Assembly: GCA_944387015.1 (NCBI GenBank)
Contig: CALXDH010000018.1
Span: 1 to 49,717 of the forward strand
From: an uncultured Oscillospiraceae bacterium
GTDB lineage: Bacteria > Bacillota > Clostridia > Oscillospirales > Oscillospiraceae
Direction of reading: 5' to 3'
Length of the DNA: 49,717 nucleotides
A program made the translations under genes and the position numbers. A model generated the notes under the pieces. The model saw nothing but the letters and a program-made list of their open reading frames with translations, was not told the origin of the DNA and ran no database searches. How positions within the stretch are numbered: position 1 is the stretch's first letter; each line of letters begins with the position of its first letter. Positions 1 through 6,976 of this stretch are shown here, one piece after another.

Positions 1-46
1 CAATACTTGGCTGGTGACGGCCCGGGAAGATAGGTAGCGCCAACAC
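1..46 (+). rRNA. rrf: 5S ribosomal RNA, 3' end (partial)
   Basis: The first 46 bases match the 3' third of a clostridial 5S rRNA (TACTTGG..GGTGACGGCCCGGGAAGATAGG pattern, ending in the strand that closes helix I). The gene enters from the left edge, and an intrinsic terminator follows directly, as expected for the end of an rRNA operon. Identified by eye; the 5' part is outside the window. Confidence 0.75.
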
Positions 47-48
47 TT

Positions 49-80
49 AAGAGACAGTCAAACGACTGTCTCTTTTTATT
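49..80 (+). terminator. Intrinsic terminator of the rRNA operon
   Basis: A perfect 11-bp stem (49-59 with 64-74) with an AAAC loop is followed by a T tract. It lies just after the 5S end and before the sfsA ribosome binding site. Confidence 0.85.
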
Positions 81-132
81 TCAAAAATGTGAAAAGAATT
101 GCCTTTGATGACAGGAGAAAGAGGGGGAGCAT

Positions 133-813
133 ATGCGATATGGAACCGTGGTGCCGGGGCGGTTTCTGAGCCGTCCCAACCGCTTTATCGCACGGGTAGA
201 GATGCCGGAGGGCGTTGAAACCGTCCATGTGAAAAATACAGGCCGTTGTCGGGAATTGCTGATTCCAGGGACAACCGTATATTTGGAAAAAGCTGAAAAT
301 CCGGCTCGTAAGACCCGATATGACTTGATCGCCGTGGAAAAAGGAAGCCGTCTGATCAATATGGATGCACAGGCCCCCAACCATGTATTTGGGGAATGGG
401 CAGCAGCCGGTGGCTTTTTGCCGGAAGTGACTGCGATCCAGCCGGAATTTACCTGGGGGGAATCCCGACTGGATTTTTGCCTGAAAACCCCGCAGGGAAT
501 GCATTTGGTAGAGGTGAAAGGTGTCACACTGGAAGAAGGTGGTGCGGCACGTTTTCCAGACGCTCCTACGGAACGAGGAATCAAACACATCCGAGAATTG
601 CAGCAGGCTGTGGAACAAGGGCTTGACGCCACCTTGTTTTTTGTGGTACAAATGGAAGGTATTTGTTCAGTAGCACCGAATGATGACACACATCCAGCAT
701 TTGGCCAAGCCCTGCGGGCAGCATCTTCCGCAGGTGTGAATGTTTGTGCATATGACTGTTTGGTAAGGCCGGATGAATTGGTGATCCATCAGCCGGTACC
801 AGTGATTTTGTAA
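133..813 (+). CDS. sfsA: SfsA family DNA/RNA-binding nuclease-like protein
   Basis: The 226-residue protein has the usual length and conserved features of SfsA: an N-terminal OB-like part with the NTGRCRELL block around residues 36-44, then a C-terminal nuclease-like domain with LDFCL, the HLVEVKG strand (about residue 124), FPDAPTERG and a DY/CL ending. SfsA was named for stimulating maltose gene expression in E. coli, and its fold suggests nucleic acid binding and nuclease activity; the physiological role is unsettled. The ATG at 133 follows a GAGGGGG ribosome binding site. The gene ends 19 bases before mntP, so the two are probably co-transcribed. Confidence 0.9.
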   Translation: MRYGTVVPGRFLSRPNRFIARVEMPEGVETVHVKNTGRCRELLIPGTTVYLEKAENPARKTRYDLIAVEKGSRLINMDAQAPNHVFGEWAAAGGFLPEVTAIQPEFTWGESRLDFCLKTPQGMHLVEVKGVTLEEGGAARFPDAPTERGIKHIRELQQAVEQGLDATLFFVVQMEGICSVAPNDDTHPAFGQALRAASSAGVNVCAYDCLVRPDELVIHQPVPVIL

Positions 814-832
814 AAGCGAGGAGCGTTTCCAT

Positions 833-1408
833 ATGGGGTTCTTGGAATTACTGCTGGTGGGGATTGGTCTCTCCATGGATGCTTTTGCGGTGGCCATTTG
901 CCAGGGGCTCTGCATGTCCAAACTCAACTGGCGCCATGCAGCGGTAATCGCACTGTTTTTCGGCGGATTTCAGGCGTTGATGCCTTTGGCGGGGTGGCTT
1001 CTGGGGTCCCGGTTTGCGGGCTACATTCAAAATTTTGACCACTGGGTAGCATTTTTCCTACTGGTCATTATTGGTGGTAATATGCTGCGGGAGGCATTTG
1101 GCCCAGAAGAAGATGACGAGACTTCCTGCGCTGTAGATGCCAGATTGGATCTGAAGCAGCTCCTCCTGATGGCAGTGGCCACCAGTATTGACGCTCTGGC
1201 AGTGGGAGTGACTTTTGCTTTTTTGGAAGTAAAGATCCTGCCGGCAATCTCCATCATTGGAATCACCACTTTTTGCCTGTCACTGGTTGGTGTTGCGGTT
1301 GGCAATTTCTTTGGAACCCGCTATAAAAAGCGTGCGGAGGCAGTCGGTGGAATCATTTTGGTTCTGTTGGGGATTAAGATCCTGCTGGAGCATCTGGGGG
1401 GTTTATAA
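833..1408 (+). CDS. mntP: Manganese efflux pump MntP
   Basis: A 191-residue membrane protein with about six hydrophobic segments in two related halves. The two conserved Asp-bearing motifs of the family are visible: SMDAFAV (Asp16) in the first helix and SIDALAVG (Asp120) in the second half. MntP exports Mn2+ and protects against manganese overload. The start ATG at 833 has a GAGGAG ribosome binding site. No yybP-ykoY manganese riboswitch is evident upstream because the gene follows sfsA closely; an extended terminator stem follows. Confidence 0.93.
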   Translation: MGFLELLLVGIGLSMDAFAVAICQGLCMSKLNWRHAAVIALFFGGFQALMPLAGWLLGSRFAGYIQNFDHWVAFFLLVIIGGNMLREAFGPEEDDETSCAVDARLDLKQLLLMAVATSIDALAVGVTFAFLEVKILPAISIIGITTFCLSLVGVAVGNFFGTRYKKRAEAVGGIILVLLGIKILLEHLGGL

Positions 1409-1416
1409 GGCAGATG

Positions 1417-1456
1417 AACGCCAGCCCGTCGGAATCTCCGACGGGCTGGCGTTTTG
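1417..1456 (+). terminator. Intrinsic terminator after mntP
   Basis: A perfect 16-bp stem (1417-1432 with 1438-1453), loop of 5 and T run, 8 bases after the mntP stop codon. Confidence 0.88.
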
Positions 1457-1554
1457 TGTTTGCGCAAAAGCAATTTGCAGCCCGCTGGAGCCCTCTGAAC
1501 GCCCTGCTGGAGGCCAGGGGTCCTCGGATTTCGCATCCTTCTCAGAGCACATAG

Positions 1555-1585
1555 AAAGCCCCGGAGCATTTGCTCCGGGGCTTTT
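1555..1585. terminator. Terminator between converging genes
   Basis: A GC-rich 14-bp perfect stem (1555-1568 with 1571-1584) flanked by AAA on the left and TTTT on the right, so it can work on both strands. On the minus strand it lies 24 bases after the stop codon of the Cys-rich peptide gene, which it most likely serves. The preceding 1457-1554 shows no gene. Confidence 0.75.
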
Positions 1586-1608
1586 GGTTGAAGCAACCTA
1601 TGAAACGC

Positions 1609-1776
1609 TCAGCAGCAGGGATTGGGATTGCAGCCGCAGTTGTTGTTGCAGCCACAGTTGCAGCCGCAGCCGCAACCAGAGTTGCCCATGCTGTTGTTAC
1701 CGCAGCAGCACCAGATGATGATCAGCAGGACGATGATCCAGCAGCAGTTTCCCCCACCAAAGCCGTTATTGCACAT
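1609..1776 (-). CDS. Small Cys/Gly/Asn-rich membrane peptide, unknown function
   Basis: 55 residues. The ATG at 1776 has a strong AGGAGG ribosome binding site 9 bases upstream, which makes this the start rather than the longer frame. The product has an N-terminal CNNGFGGGNCC stretch, a hydrophobic segment (WIIVLLIIIW, residues 13-22) running into CCCG, and a tail of alternating Cys, Gly and Asn. Its composition resembles small spore-coat or YjcZ-like peptides, but no family is firmly recognised. The 16 Cys residues in 55 suggest metal binding or cross-linking. It has its own terminator downstream. Ribosome binding site plus terminator make it a convincing real gene despite low complexity. Confidence 0.7.
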   Translation of the reverse strand: MCNNGFGGGNCCWIIVLLIIIWCCCGNNSMGNSGCGCGCNCGCNNNCGCNPNPCC

Positions 1777-1863
1777 AACCAAAAACCTCCTATGAAGACG
1801 TAGACCGGACTGAATCGGTCTCAAGCCATCATATGCGGTGGGTGCACAGGGGTGAAGAAAATT

Positions 1864-2955
1864 TTACCAGATGCGGCTGCTGGTGACCATTGCCTGGGCG
1901 GCAGAAAGTTCCGCGGAGGTGAATACGCCTTTTTCCTGGAGGACCTGGCTGAGCAGCTGCCCGCTGGAGGCCTCCACAACATCCAGCGCATAGTAGGAGA
2001 CATACACCAGATCTGCCCGCAGGAACGTGCCGCCTGCCAACTGGGACCGCTCTCCCGCAGTGAGAACGCCATACAGCACGGCGTTGTCGAAGGTAGATGT
2101 CAAATCTGTGTTGGCGTTGGAACTATACCCAAGGGCACGCAGCATGAATTCCACGTATTGTTGGGCCGTGATCGTTTGGGAAGGACGGAAAGTCGTAGCG
2201 GTAAAGCCATTGGTGTAGCCCTTTTCATAGGCGTAGCCCACGTATTGAGCAGCCTGCGTACCGGCGGCAATGTCGGTAAAGGGGGTGCTGCCGGACCAGG
2301 CGAGGGCGGCGTCCTCTTCTCCCAGTACCCGGATAAACATGATCAGGGCCTGGAGACGAGTCGGGGCGACTTCCAAATCATATCCTTGACCATACCCCGT
2401 GAAACTGCCCTGGAACAGATGAAGGGTTTTGAGCGCTCCGGCCATGGCGTTGTAATCCACTGCGCTGGAGTATGTAAAGCTGTATGGTCCCTGATAGTCC
2501 AGCACAGCGGTTTTAGAAGTCACTGTAAAAGTGGCGGTGGTGTCCTCGGCTGTCAGATAGCGGTGGTTGACAGTCAGGGGAGAGCCGCTGGTGACAGCGG
2601 AACCGGTGGTGACATCCACTACCGCACCGGAGCCAAAGGTAACGGACCCGCTGCCTGCCAAAAGTAAAACACTGGTACCGGTTTGTCCTACCAGGGTGTC
2701 TCCTGATTTCAGGCGACATTCTGCCCAGTCAGTGGTGACAGACCCGCTGCCTGCAGGATCTGCGCCGGATCCGGAGAGCAGAGCGGCATCAGAGGCATCC
2801 AGCTTTTCGTCTACCTGGGTATTTACCTTACTGGTAAAGGTGCCGTTCAGATAGGAGAGAGAGGCCAAAGGATCGGAGGCGTCACCTGCAGCCAGCGCGT
2901 AAACAGCGGCAGAGAGCAGACATAGAGAAAGGAACAGAATGATTTTTTTCTTCAT
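1864..2955 (-). CDS. Exported S-layer homology (SLH) domain protein
   Basis: 363 residues with a clear Sec signal peptide (MKKKIILFLSLCLLSAAVYALA). The middle (about 30-200) is Ser/Thr/Gly-rich and beta-like without a recognised domain. The C-terminal part (about 205-335) carries SLH-type repeats: FTDIA..YVGYAYEKGYTNG..TTFRPSQTITAQQYVEFMLRALGY and a final FLRADLVYVSYYAL. Such proteins attach to secondary cell-wall polymers and are numerous in Oscillospiraceae. The ATG at 2955 follows an AAAGGA site. It sits between the Cys-rich peptide and rex, both also on the minus strand; there is no clear terminator after it. Confidence 0.85.
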   Translation of the reverse strand: MKKKIILFLSLCLLSAAVYALAAGDASDPLASLSYLNGTFTSKVNTQVDEKLDASDAALLSGSGADPAGSGSVTTDWAECRLKSGDTLVGQTGTSVLLLAGSGSVTFGSGAVVDVTTGSAVTSGSPLTVNHRYLTAEDTTATFTVTSKTAVLDYQGPYSFTYSSAVDYNAMAGALKTLHLFQGSFTGYGQGYDLEVAPTRLQALIMFIRVLGEEDAALAWSGSTPFTDIAAGTQAAQYVGYAYEKGYTNGFTATTFRPSQTITAQQYVEFMLRALGYSSNANTDLTSTFDNAVLYGVLTAGERSQLAGGTFLRADLVYVSYYALDVVEASSGQLLSQVLQEKGVFTSAELSAAQAMVTSSRIW

Positions 2956-3003
2956 AAACGGGGAAATCCTTTCGTGAGCCTGGCGACGGAGCCGAGGCGA
3001 TGA

Positions 3004-3633
3004 TCAGCGATTGGCGATGCGGTAGCTGAGGGTCAACAGGCTGTCTGCAAAATGGATATTTTCGAATTTGACATCGTCCGTAGGGCTGCTCAGTTCCACA
3101 TTGGTGAAATTCCAGAACCCCCGCACACCCAGTTCAATGAGATGTGTAGCGGTGTCCTGTGCTACAGACTGCGGGATCGTCAGGACGACAACGTCGATAT
3201 GATTCTGCTGCACAAAGGAATCCAGCTCCTGCATGGAGTAAACGGGAATTCCATTTACAGATGTACCCACAACGGCTGGGGAAATGTCGAAGGCGGCATC
3301 CACGGTAAAACCGGCCTGGGAAAAGTGAAAATTGTGCAGCAGGGCGCGACCAAGGTTGCCCACGCCGATCATGATGAGATGATGGTCGTTGTCTACGCCC
3401 AGAATATGGCCGATTTCAGAGCGCAGCTCTTCGACATTGTAGCCATAGCCCTGCTGTCCGAATTCGCCAAAACAGCTGAAGTCCTGCCGGATCTGGGAGG
3501 CGGTGATATTCATCTCCTGGCCCAGAGAATGTGAGGAAATGCGAACGATACCGCGGCCGCACAAATCCGTCAGCTGCCGGTAATAACGGGGAAGGCGCCG
3601 GATCACGGCGTCGGATATGTTCTCCTTTTTCAA
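3004..3633 (-). CDS. rex: Redox-sensing transcriptional repressor Rex
   Basis: 209 residues from the TTG at 3633. Rex binds NADH/NAD+ and represses fermentation and respiration genes when NADH is low. The N-terminal winged helix shows the hallmark AVIRRLPRYYR (from residue 9) and ASQIRQDFSCFG (about 45-57); the Rossmann domain has GVGNLGRA (about 90-97), and the end has the usual F..SLLTLSYRI. Start choice: a GTG at 3642 overlaps the AGGAG sequence itself, whereas TTG lies 8 bases after AGGAG and gives the family's typical MKKENIS..AVIRR beginning. Its promoter carries an operator-like palindrome, so autoregulation is likely. Confidence 0.95.
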   Translation of the reverse strand: MKKENISDAVIRRLPRYYRQLTDLCGRGIVRISSHSLGQEMNITASQIRQDFSCFGEFGQQGYGYNVEELRSEIGHILGVDNDHHLIMIGVGNLGRALLHNFHFSQAGFTVDAAFDISPAVVGTSVNGIPVYSMQELDSFVQQNHIDVVVLTIPQSVAQDTATHLIELGVRGFWNFTNVELSSPTDDVKFENIHFADSLLTLSYRIANR

Positions 3634-3676
3634 GATGATCACTCCTGCTCTTCGGGTTTCGTTCTGTTACCCTGTT

Positions 3677-3705
3677 AGTGTATCTTAAAACAGCAAGATT
3701 GTCAA
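3677..3705 (-). promoter_or_regulatory. rex promoter
   Basis: On the minus strand TTGACA (3705-3700) and TACACT (3682-3677) are spaced by exactly 17 bases, upstream of the rex start at 3633. Confidence 0.7.
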
Positions 3706-3719
3706 TTTTTTTAACAATC
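3697..3719. promoter_or_regulatory. Candidate Rex operator
   Basis: TTGTCAATTTTTTTAACAA (3699-3717) is an imperfect palindrome whose half-sites match the clostridial Rex consensus TTGTTAA/TTAACAA with one mismatch. The spacer is 5 instead of the usual 4 bases. It overlaps the rex -35 box and could also affect the divergent tRNA promoter 30 bases away. Confidence 0.55.
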
Positions 3720-3747
3720 TTTTTCGGGAAAAATTTAAAAGAAGGGC

Positions 3748-3776
3748 TTTACAGAAGCGTAAAAATCTGCTATACT
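3748..3776 (+). promoter_or_regulatory. Promoter upstream of tRNA-Arg
   Basis: TTTACA (3748-3753) and TATACT (3771-3776) with a 17-base spacer, facing the tRNA region and divergent from rex. Confidence 0.7.
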
Positions 3777-3805
3777 ACTCTAGCACGTGAGATAAAGCAC
3801 GTTTT

Positions 3806-3848
3806 ATATGCGCCCGTAGCTCAGTTGGATAGAGTGACAGACTCCGAC
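3806..3848 (+). repeat. Orphan 5' half of tRNA-Arg (43-bp direct repeat, copy 1)
   Basis: Identical to 3987-4029, the 5' half of the intact tRNA-Arg including five leader bases, and ending at the last base of the anticodon loop. The sequence then diverges and no 3' half follows, so it cannot make a tRNA. Tyrosine recombinases often recombine at tRNA anticodon loops, so this is probably an attachment-site scar. The interval 3849-3986 contains no gene. Confidence 0.85.
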
Positions 3849-3990
3849 ATTTCCGGCGGTTCCAGTTGAGATACAGCGCAAAGCCCTGTGGTCACTGGGA
3901 TCGCGTCTGGGAAGCCAAGCGAAAGCGCCGCCGTTGACTACTATTTGACCACTGTTTCCCCGCAACCGCAAATCCCCCGCAAGTGAATAT

Positions 3991-4067
3991 GCGCCCGTAG
4001 CTCAGTTGGATAGAGTGACAGACTCCGACTCTGTAGGCCACTGGTTCGAATCCAGCCGGGCGTACCA
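3991..4067 (+). tRNA. tRNA-Arg, anticodon CCG
   Basis: 77 nucleotides that fold as a full cloverleaf: acceptor GCGCCCG/CGGGCGT, D arm GCTC/GAGT, anticodon stem ACAGA/TCTGT with loop CTCCGAC (anticodon CCG at 4025-4027), T loop TTCGAAT and an encoded CCA. One pair at the base of the T stem is mismatched. It reads the CGG codon. Its promoter lies upstream of the orphan half copy, so the transcript probably begins with about 200 bases of leader. Confidence 0.93.
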
Positions 4068-4068
4068 A

Positions 4069-4104
4069 CAAAAGGCACTTGCTTTTGCAAGTGCCTTTTG
4101 TTTT
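4069..4104 (+). terminator. Intrinsic terminator after tRNA-Arg
   Basis: A perfect 14-bp stem (4069-4082 with 4087-4100), TTTT loop and T run, starting two bases after CCA. Confidence 0.9.
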
Positions 4105-4128
4105 CATTTAGGCAAAGGAGGTATTGGC

Positions 4129-4734
4129 ATGGCGCTCGAGAATAAACTGGGACTCACATCCTCTGCCGACCTTGCCCGCGAGGAGGAGCGGATCAGCAAA
4201 AAGAGAGCGGTCGAACTGTTTGAGAAGGGCCTGCTGGATCAGCTGGAGGCTGGTGCTTTTTCCTCTCTGCAGTTTATCCATAAATACCTCTTTGGGGAGA
4301 TCTACGATTTTGCCGGCGAGCTCCGTACCGTCAACATCGCCAAGGGCAATTTCCGTTTTGCTCCGGTGATGTACCTGGAAGCGGCCCTCTCCAATATTGA
4401 AAAGATGCCGCAGTCCACCTTTGATGAGATCATCGAGAAGTATGTGGAGATGAATATCGCCCACCCCTTCCGGGAGGGCAACGGACGCAGCACCCGCATC
4501 TGGCTGGATCTGCTGCTGAAAGCGGAGCTTCATCAGGTGGTCGACTGGAGCCGCGTGGATAAAGAGGATTATCTGCTGGCCATGGAACGCAGCCCGATCC
4601 GGGATACGGAGATCAAGCACATCCTGAAAAACGCACTTACAGATGAGATCGACAGCCGGGATGTCTATATGAAAGGCATCGATCACAGCTACTACTATGA
4701 GGGCTATATGGCCTTTAGGGCTGAGGAGCTGTAA
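4129..4734 (+). CDS. fic: Fic family protein adenylyltransferase, class III-like
   Basis: 201 residues from the ATG at 4129, which follows AAAGGAGG. The Fic catalytic motif HPFREGNGR (residues 112-120) is complete, with the catalytic His112, and the [19 protein letters not shown] block upstream matches the flap region. These enzymes transfer AMP from ATP to Ser/Thr/Tyr of target proteins. Near the C-terminus the motif S187-YYY-E191-G192 fits the (S/T)xxxE(G/N) inhibitory helix, which places it with self-inhibited class III Fic proteins such as NmFic and explains the absence of a separate antitoxin gene. It lies between tRNA-Arg and an integrase fragment, so it is probably island cargo. Confidence 0.88.
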   Translation: MALENKLGLTSSADLAREEERISKKRAVELFEKGLLDQLEAGAFSSLQFIHKYLFGEIYDFAGELRTVNIAKGNFRFAPVMYLEAALSNIEKMPQSTFDEIIEKYVEMNIAHPFREGNGRSTRIWLDLLLKAELHQVVDWSRVDKEDYLLAMERSPIRDTEIKHILKNALTDEIDSRDVYMKGIDHSYYYEGYMAFRAEEL

Positions 4735-4755
4735 GGTTTTATATTACAGACAAAA

Positions 4756-4788
4756 AAGAGGCAGAAACCGATTCGGTTCCTGCCTCTT
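4756..4788 (-). terminator. Hairpin between fic and the integrase fragment
   Basis: A 16-base arm (4756-4771) pairs with 4773-4788 with a single mismatch. The A tract at 4752-4757 becomes the T tract on the minus strand, so it best serves as the terminator of the integrase fragment at 4796. Confidence 0.6.
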
Positions 4789-4795
4789 GCTCGTT

Positions 4796-5077
4796 TCAGA
4801 CAACATATTCAGATATCCGCCCCTCCTGGAGCACTTTGCTGGCTGCCTGCTTGTTCCTGTCAATCGCATGGGTGTAGATGTCCAGCGTGGTGGATGGCTG
4901 GCTGTGGCCCAGGAGTCCCGCCACCGAGGCTACGTCTATGCCGTTTGCGATGAGCAGGCTGGCGTTGGTGTGCCGCAGGGAGTGGACGTTCAGATACTCC
5001 GGCAAGCCGTGCTTTTTCAGAATCAGCTTACACCGCTGCTTCAAGTCAAATGAAAATGACCTTGATAAGTCGAACAA
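4796..5077 (-). pseudogene. Truncated tyrosine recombinase (C-terminal fragment)
   Basis: The reading frame keeps only the last about 80 residues of an integrase: LKKHGLPEYLNVHSLRHTN, AGLLGHSQPSTTLDIYTH and the AASKVLQEG tail, including the catalytic H..R, H and Tyr. The N-terminal and core-binding domains and the first catalytic Arg are missing. About 217 bp (4820-5036) is closely similar to 6989-7205, the 3' end of the intact integrase, and similarity stops abruptly at the upstream side. It is a relic of a related element or of a partial duplication. Confidence 0.85.
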
Positions 5078-5108
5078 GAGCCCTTGGGGATATTACTTGG
5101 CTTATCAG

Positions 5109-6365
5109 TTAAGCTTTGTCTTCCATTTGGACCTTTTTACCTGTGGAGAACAAATAGAGAGGGATGGCGGCAAGCTGGGAAATCACCGAAACAGCGACCA
5201 AAGCGGGAATACTGATATCGTATAATACACCCATGAGCCAGCTGCCCAGAAACCAAAACACACCGAAGGAACACTCAAAGACGCCGTAGCCCGTGGCCCG
5301 GTTGTCTTTGGGCACCATGGTGGTAACGGCGGCTTTCAAAATGGACTCCTGAGCCCCCATACCTATCCCCCACAATGCCACACCCAGGAGCAGGGCAGGG
5401 ACGGAATCTATTGCGAAGACAAAGACGGCAAAGCCGCTGGAGAGAAGGGTGGAGATGGCCAGAGCCTTTGCGCCCATCTTGTCGTACAGGTAGCCGAATA
5501 CCACTGCCGCCGCTGCGTCCACCAGCATGGCCCCAGCGTACAGCAGAGGCAGAGTGCCCTCGGTCACCAGGGCGGAGGTCTCCGCCAGGCTCCCTGCCAG
5601 GGTGGTGTAAGTCCGGGAGACATGCATCAGGATCAGTGAGTAGTCAATGAAGCCGAAGGCGAAGAGGCTGATGCCGGTGATGTAGAGCACGAAACTCTTT
5701 TTCATGCGGAAGGGCACATATTCTTTCGGCTCCGGCTCGAACCGCTCTGGGTTGGGGAATTTGTGTTTGGTGAAGAGCAGCAGCAGGATGGTGAGAAATC
5801 CTGGGATTGCCAGCACGGCAAAGGCGTGGGAATAGGAGGAAAAGGCATCTTCCCCGGTGCGGAAGAGCATCACCACATAGAGGAGCACCGGGCCCAAAAA
5901 CGCGCCGATCTGGTCCAGCAGCTCCTGAATCCCAAAGCTTTTGCCAGCCCCCTCTTGGGAGGCGGCAAAAGACATCACCGTGTCCTTTGCCGGCTTTTTA
6001 ATCGCCTTGCCCATCCGCTGGATCACCAGCAGCATACAGGCTGCCACCCAGCCGTGCTCTCCCACCAGGGCCAGGGCGGGCACCGCCAGCACATCCAGTA
6101 TATAGCCCAAGATCACCATGGGCCAATACCGTTTGGTGCGGTCGGTGAGTTTGCCGAATACATACCGCATGGAGTAGCCAATGAGTTCCCCCAGGCCGGA
6201 AATGAAGCCGATGGTCCCAGCTGAGGCCCCCAGCAGGGTGAGATAGGCTCCCCGGATGCTGGAGGCTCCCTCGTGGGTCATGTCGGAAAACAGACTCACC
6301 ACGCCAAACAGGATCAGAAACACCATGGCTTGGGACAGCCGCCGTTGTTTTTTCTCCGCTTCCAT
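5109..6365 (-). CDS. Major facilitator superfamily efflux transporter
   Basis: 418 residues with about 12 hydrophobic segments. The N-terminal half has the MFS loop motif region GKLTDRTKRYWP and the second half YDKMGAKALA. The first helix carries SLFSDMTHEGASSIRGAYL, typical of MFS proteins with a conserved acidic residue in TM1. The substrate is not predictable from sequence. Start choice: ATG at 6365, 9 bases after GGGAGG, rather than a more upstream ATG inside marR; it begins one base after the marR stop, so translation is coupled. The pair looks like drug or metabolite efflux controlled by the MarR protein. Confidence 0.88.
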   Translation of the reverse strand: MEAEKKQRRLSQAMVFLILFGVVSLFSDMTHEGASSIRGAYLTLLGASAGTIGFISGLGELIGYSMRYVFGKLTDRTKRYWPMVILGYILDVLAVPALALVGEHGWVAACMLLVIQRMGKAIKKPAKDTVMSFAASQEGAGKSFGIQELLDQIGAFLGPVLLYVVMLFRTGEDAFSSYSHAFAVLAIPGFLTILLLLFTKHKFPNPERFEPEPKEYVPFRMKKSFVLYITGISLFAFGFIDYSLILMHVSRTYTTLAGSLAETSALVTEGTLPLLYAGAMLVDAAAAVVFGYLYDKMGAKALAISTLLSSGFAVFVFAIDSVPALLLGVALWGIGMGAQESILKAAVTTMVPKDNRATGYGVFECSFGVFWFLGSWLMGVLYDISIPALVAVSVISQLAAIPLYLFSTGKKVQMEDKA

Positions 6366-6366
6366 T

Positions 6367-6831
6367 TCATTCGCCCTCCCGGACACGAATCGTCATATTG
6401 GGAAACTCCGCTTTGCTCTCTGCTTTGCATCGCTGATAGAGTACCTCCAGCAGTCGGGCGAACTCTTTTTGCTCCTCCGGCTTCAATCCCTCCAGCAGCC
6501 AGTCGTAAAAAGCGGTCTCCACACGGGCTTTGGACCATTTGAGCCGCTCAGCCTTCTCCGTGGGGAACAGGAGCTGGCTGCGGCCGTCCGCCGGATTGGA
6601 TTCCCGGCGCAGGTAGCCTTTTGCCTCCAGATTGATGGTCTGCTTGGCGATCGCGCCCTTGTCCGTGCCCAAAATCTTGCACACACCTGCCTGGGTGATA
6701 CCGGGGTTTTTCCGTACAGCGTGAATGAGGTCGAACTCTCCAGTGCCTACCCCATCCGCCTTCAGGGTGCGGACGGTGAATTTGCTCACCTCCCGGGCAA
6801 TCTTGGTGATCTGACGATGAGTGATATCCAT
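6367..6831 (-). CDS. MarR family transcriptional regulator
   Basis: 154 residues with the winged-helix core: TGEFDLIHAVRKNPGITQAGVCKIL (about 30-54), recognition helix DKGAIAKQTINLEAKGYL and wing RRESNPADGRSQLLFPTEKA. MarR proteins bind palindromes near their own promoter and release on ligand binding. The ATG at 6831 has a GGAGG site that directly abuts a 48-bp perfect palindrome, and the MFS gene follows by one base. A self-regulated local repressor of the efflux pump is the natural reading. Confidence 0.9.
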   Translation of the reverse strand: MDITHRQITKIAREVSKFTVRTLKADGVGTGEFDLIHAVRKNPGITQAGVCKILGTDKGAIAKQTINLEAKGYLRRESNPADGRSQLLFPTEKAERLKWSKARVETAFYDWLLEGLKPEEQKEFARLLEVLYQRCKAESKAEFPNMTIRVREGE

Positions 6832-6843
6832 ATTTGCCGCCTC

Positions 6844-6891
6844 CAGAAAAGATGTACTATCATCTAATTAGATGATAGTACATCTTTTCTG
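6844..6891. promoter_or_regulatory. 48-bp perfect palindrome, operator of the marR-MFS operon
   Basis: The sequence from 6844 to 6891 is its own reverse complement without any mismatch, centred between 6867 and 6868 (core CATCTAATTAGATG, outer arms CAGAAAAGATGTACTAT). It ends next to the marR ribosome binding site. The length exceeds a normal single MarR site (about 16-20 bp), so it could hold overlapping sites, or an RNA hairpin that covers the ribosome binding site. Confidence 0.8.
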
Positions 6892-6976
6892 CGCAGTCAA
6901 CAGTATGCTTCAATTAAGATTTGGGATACATTGCAACCATTCAGAATCGAAAAATTTCATGTAAAAGAACGGCTGC

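Noticed and set aside
1264-1718. A plus-strand frame crossing the mntP end and two terminators
   Set aside because: It reads through two perfect terminator stems and the antisense of the Cys-rich peptide; no ribosome binding site.
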